Shown one piece after another: positions 59,831-64,000 of a stretch of DNA of 64,000 bases. Both the position numbers and the translations under genes were made by a program. A model generated the notes under the pieces. It did no database searches. It was not told the origin of the DNA and saw only the letters and a program-made list of their open reading frames with translations. This DNA comes from Capra hircus (lineage: Eukaryota > Chordata > Mammalia > Artiodactyla > Bovidae): positions 12,914,001 through 12,978,000 of the forward strand of contig NC_030813.1 of NCBI RefSeq assembly GCF_001704415.2, written 5' to 3'. Positions within the stretch are counted from its first letter, which is position 1. Each line of letters starts with the position of its first letter.

Positions 59831-62800
59831 TGCCAGCCCTGCCCCAGCTTGCCATTGCTCCCCACCCTCTCCCTGCAGAGATCTTATAGAGGTTCACCCG
59901 AAGGTGAATATAGGGTCTTCTGGTTCTGAGTGATCCGTGGGAGAACAGAATAGTCCTGTGCGACCAGAAGCCCCTGAAACACTGTACCCTGAGGATCTGG
60001 CAGAATAATGGGAACGCACAAGGAGAAGTGTTGTGCTCAAAGAGTACAGGGCTCTCTGAATTCTTTCTTTGTGTATAAAAGCTTCTATTCACTGGGACTT
60101 AAGAGAAAAAAAAAATCCCCTTTACTCTCTGTGCTTTGAAGCGTTTACATCATTTCTTCTCACATTCCAATAATTCAGCAGAAACAGCTGTTCTGCCATC
60201 GTGGGCAAGAAGCCATAAACTGCATTCCAAAGAAAGTGTTCCATTCCGTCATTATTTATTAATTAATGCTATAGCTCCTGCCTTATAGTGAACGAATATG
60301 TCAAAAAGAAAAAAAGGGAGAAAAGTTACATTTTCTCTATTTCCCTAACCCAAAGAAATATCTGATTTTTCATCCCTATCTTCTAAATGAACTGCTGTGT
60401 TATTCTCTCCATTTTTCTAATAAATTCATTAAGAATCCTTCCTTGTCTTTTGCTACAATACAGACCAGAAATATTTTATCATTAAAGCTGTTTCATAAGT
60501 AAAAGTGAAAAAGACGTCTTTGTCTCAGGGAGCCAAAAAATACAAAGAAGAAAATTTCAAGACTGTGAAAATGGGAAAGGTCTTGCATATAAATTTTTTA
60601 AATGACAAACATTCAAAACAGAAGAATTCTGCAGAGCTAGTACAATCTTATCACTGAAAGCCTAACCAGTTACCCAGATGTTCCGAATCACAGGAGGACC
60701 AATATACCATTGATGCAACTAATAAGATCTAGTCTTTGTAGTTTACTCCTTATCTATACAATTGCATCTATATATTTATTAGATGATAGAGAACAGTTTA
60801 CTAATCTATATTTAGTTCAGAAATAAAATCTACAGCATAAATATATTTAGTTGTATCTAGCAATATATTCACTATTTTTCTGGATTTTTATGGTCATAAA
60901 AAATAGTTTGGCTACTTCAGATTTTAAGTTAGTGATCTCTTTCATAAAACAGAAAATTGGGACTTTTCTCCCTAAAACATTATAAAGCTACAAAACCAGA
61001 TTCTCTGAAGTACTCAAATTTTTTTGAATAGCATTATAATTTTTCATATACAGAAGGTATTTTTGTGTTCAAAATTATTTTTAATACACATCCATGAAAA
61101 TACATTTTCATTCCTTTTTAAGACTAATTTTTTTAAAAAAAGGATCCAAGTACTAATATGAGCAAAAACAGCTGCATTTACTCAGTCATTAAAAACTAAA
61201 ATGATTTTTTCTGTAATATTTTGTGTGTTTTGTTTCACCTGATTTCTTTCTGTTCAAAAAAATCAAACAAAAACATTTAACTGAAAATATTTTGCTTTGA
61301 AGAACTGACTTTTTATACATAGGGCAGATTTTAGATACATAATGTGTGCTCAAAACTTTACTTAAAAGGGGGATTAAAGTATCTGTGTATCTATTTCACA
61401 CTATAAGTATAGTGACAGAGAACTGATGAGAATTTTTAAATAAATATTGTTGAAAAATACAGAATATCTTAACTAAAATATTTAATTTCTTTCAAACCTA
61501 CCGGCAGTAGGTTAACTACCTTTTCTTAAACACAAATCTGTAAGTACAGATATCTTTAAAATAAATATGAACATACACCTTTAATTGTTACCCTAAATAA
61601 AAATGTTTGAAATCCTATCATAAATGCTCAAGAATAAGGAAGTCACATAGTTCTCCTCAGTTGGTTAATCTGAGAAGTCCAATATTTTAGGACATTCAGC
61701 TACACCTTGAATTTATGTGTCTACTTGGATGAAAAGAATGATAGATAATCAGAGGGAATTGCAGAATGAAATAAGAAATTTATATTCTTGCAAGAATCAT
61801 CAACCCAACTCTGTCCATTTACATCCCAAGGAAATGTGGAAAGTGAAGAGACTAGTGCCACCCAGGGACACGCTGAAGAAGCAGCCGCCAAGCCTTGGGC
61901 TCCGCTGATCTGTGACATGATCAGAGGGAAAACCATGCTGACGCTAGAACTGCTTTATTTCTTACAGTTTTGCTTTGATTAGCCCTGGCTACGGCCTTAA
62001 GAAAAATCATCTCACTCACCACATTTGGCAGAAGTACTAAAGGAAGCACCTTTAGACTCTAAACTTAAACTCTTAAGTTTCTGGACTGGTGAGCTGTCAC
62101 ATAGTAAAGAATGGTTTAATTTTTCTTCCATTCATACAGGCTTTGCTCCTAAGAGAATATGACCCACTCCTATGATGTTGATTTTTAACACAATGGTTCC
62201 TTAGAAATTGTGCTACCAAAGCAAAACTATGCACTTTAACTGCAAGCTGATGTTTTGAGGGATGGTCAATGATTAATATCCCTCAAAGGACGGCCCTCAC
62301 CCCAAGACAGACTTAATTTCAAATTTCCTTCAAGTCACAACCACTAGCTTTGCAAAATGGCTTCCTGTAAAGTTGCCTGTGTTTTATATCATTAATTTCA
62401 GCCAGCTGCCTCAGGCAGCAGAATACTGGTCTTGTCAGTTTGAACACAGAGACATCGAGAATGACTGACAAATAAAACACTCTTTAAAAACCAAACACGG
62501 AACATTTCATCTTGTTATTTTCAAGGGAAGTATCACAGAGAATTGTGATAAATCCCCATTGTTTTCACATGTATGACTTTGAACTTTTCTTCTTTGTATC
62601 CATTAAATTCACATAAGAAGGAGCGCCTCAGTGGCCCTTTGCCCTCACACTCACCACATCCAATTATGTAGAAAGTGAATGTTTTCTGAATCTAATGATC
62701 AGGTCTGCTGGGCCATTTGACACTGAAGTAAACGTAGGGAGAAAAAGCTTTTCAGAGCAATTGGTATGGATCTCATTGCATCATATACCATTGGCTCAGA

Positions 62801-63255
62801 GTGTGTAGTTAATAAGGGCTTCTGTAAAAACTGCATGCTGCAGCTAAAATTCAACCCCATTAGCCAAGTATTTCTAATCCATTTTTAGGTGCACTTAAAA
62901 CAACTGAAGCATTAAAGGTCCACATGAAAATCTGCATGTTAATGAGAGATGCAAATTCAAGGTTTGGATGGAACCCAAATAATATGAGTTTCTAAAAGAT
63001 TTATACTTGCAGCATACTTCATGAAGAGAGACTCCATCAACTAAACTATAGAGTCTTTGGGAAATGTATTAGGAAAGGTTCTTTGATTTCTGCAATGTTC
63101 GTTTAGCTTATCTCTTTTGTGATAGGCCAAAATAGAAGTCTTAGTCTTGCAAAATTCTCTCTTTAATGTAAAAGGATCAAAGACTACCAAGCTATACATG
63201 CAGCACACTAGGCTTCACTTTTTGTTTTTTCTATTTTTTGCACCGTTCATACCAT
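59831..63255. other. repeat-poor unique DNA upstream of ANK2
   Basis: About 3.4 kb without an interspersed repeat I can name, which is unusual in this window. A GC-richer patch lies at about 59831-60010 and another at 61850-61990. No known protein is recognised in any frame. Confidence 0.45.
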
Positions 63256-63262
63256 CAACCAT

Positions 63263-63782
63263 TCAGTTCAGTTCAGTTCAGTCGCTCAGTTGTGTCTGAT
63301 TCTTTGCAACCCCATGAATCGCAGCACACCAGGCCTCCCTATCCATCAGCAACTCCGAGAGTTCACCCAAACTCATGTGCATCGAGTCAGTGATGCCATC
63401 CAGCCATCTCATCCTCGGTCGTCCCCTTCTCCTCCTGCCCCCAATCCCTCCCAGCATCAGGGTCTTTACCAATGAGTCAGCTCTTTGCATGAGGTGGCCA
63501 AAGTATTGGAGTTTCAGCCTCAGCATCAGTCCTTCCAATGAACACCCAGGACTGGTCTCCTTTAGGATAGACTGGTTGGATCTCCTTGTAGTCCAAGGGA
63601 CTCTCAAGAGTCTTCTCCAACACCACAGTTCAAAAGCATCAATTCTTTGGCACTCAGCTTTCTTCACAGTCCAACTCTCACATCCATACATGACCACTGG
63701 AAAAACCATAGCCTTGACTAGACGGACCTTTGTTGGCAAAGTAATGTCTCTGCTTTGAATATGCTATCTAGGTTGGTCATAA
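63263..63782 (-). mobile_element. BovB 3' part with open 153-codon frame
   Basis: A reversed copy starting at the left with TTCAGTTCAG repeats. The minus strand keeps a 153-codon BovB C-terminal frame (63739-63278; VMYGCESWTVKKAE, then MRWLDGITDSM), again a 5'-truncated fragment. Short flanking CAACCAT copies lie at 63256-63262 and 63783-63789. Confidence 0.93.
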
Positions 63783-63789
63783 CAACCAT

Positions 63790-64000
63790 AGTTATTCAAA
63801 AAACAGAAAACTGATCAAGTCAGAGTTTCCAAACATCCAAGATACTTCTTGAAAGTACAATGGGTACTGGGAAATTTTAGGTTACACAATGTACTCAAAG
63901 AATATGAAAGTTTAATATTTAGCTAAACAAAACAGGAAAATTAACCCTTGCAAAAAGAAAATTCAGTAGCGTACATAGAGGTCAAAAATCAGCCACAAAG
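63790..64000. other. unique DNA to window end
   Basis: Nothing recognised. Confidence 0.4.

Overview
The window is mammalian nuclear DNA from a ruminant, very probably cattle or a close bovid. Evidence: many BovB (RTE-type) LINE pieces, Bov-tA and Bov-A2 SINEs that carry a BovB 3' tail, CHR-type tRNA-Glu SINEs, L1 fragments, and ancient mammalian MIR, L2 and MER5 relics. There are no operons, CRISPR arrays or prokaryotic genes.

The one protein-coding exon I can name is on the minus strand at 27278-27361. It encodes the first 28 residues of ankyrin-2 (ANK2, ankyrin-B), starts with a Met-Met pair and ends in phase 0 at a consensus splice donor. ANK2 therefore runs leftward. Positions 1-27277 are the 3' side of that exon, that is intron 1 of this transcript. 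Positions right of about 27.6 kb are its upstream flank, or intron if a more distal ANK2 promoter is used. No second ANK2 exon is visible.

Around the exon (27.36-27.9 kb) is the only GC/CpG-rich, promoter-like patch in the window. It holds a near-palindromic RFX X-box overlapping a CRE-like site, a CCAAT box, an in-frame upstream ORF stopped 11 codons before the ankyrin start, and on the plus strand a possible divergent exon with good splice sites.

Layout of the rest: 1-2440, long antisense BovB with recognisable endonuclease and reverse transcriptase motifs; 2.5-3.0 kb, a Bov-tA and a BovB insertion with an inverted 5' part; 5-9.6 kb, SINEs, an antisense L1 and an L2 split by a MIR; 12.5-17.5 kb, three BovB copies; 17.5-27.2 kb, mostly unique AT-rich intron with few repeats; 28.6-42.9 kb, dense SINEs, two LTR relics and an antisense solo LTR; 43.8-48.6 kb, L1 pieces including an L1-BovB chimera bounded by one target-site duplication; 48.8-54.1 kb, CHR SINEs and L2 relics; 56-56.7 and 63.3-63.8 kb, BovB copies; 59.8-63.2 kb, repeat-poor DNA.

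The strongest observations beyond the gene are mechanistic footprints of retrotransposition (a chimera, an apparent twin-priming inversion, a 50-bp L1 tail insertion) and the ankyrin-2 promoter architecture. Family names of repeats are from memory of consensus sequences; edges of old repeats are approximate.
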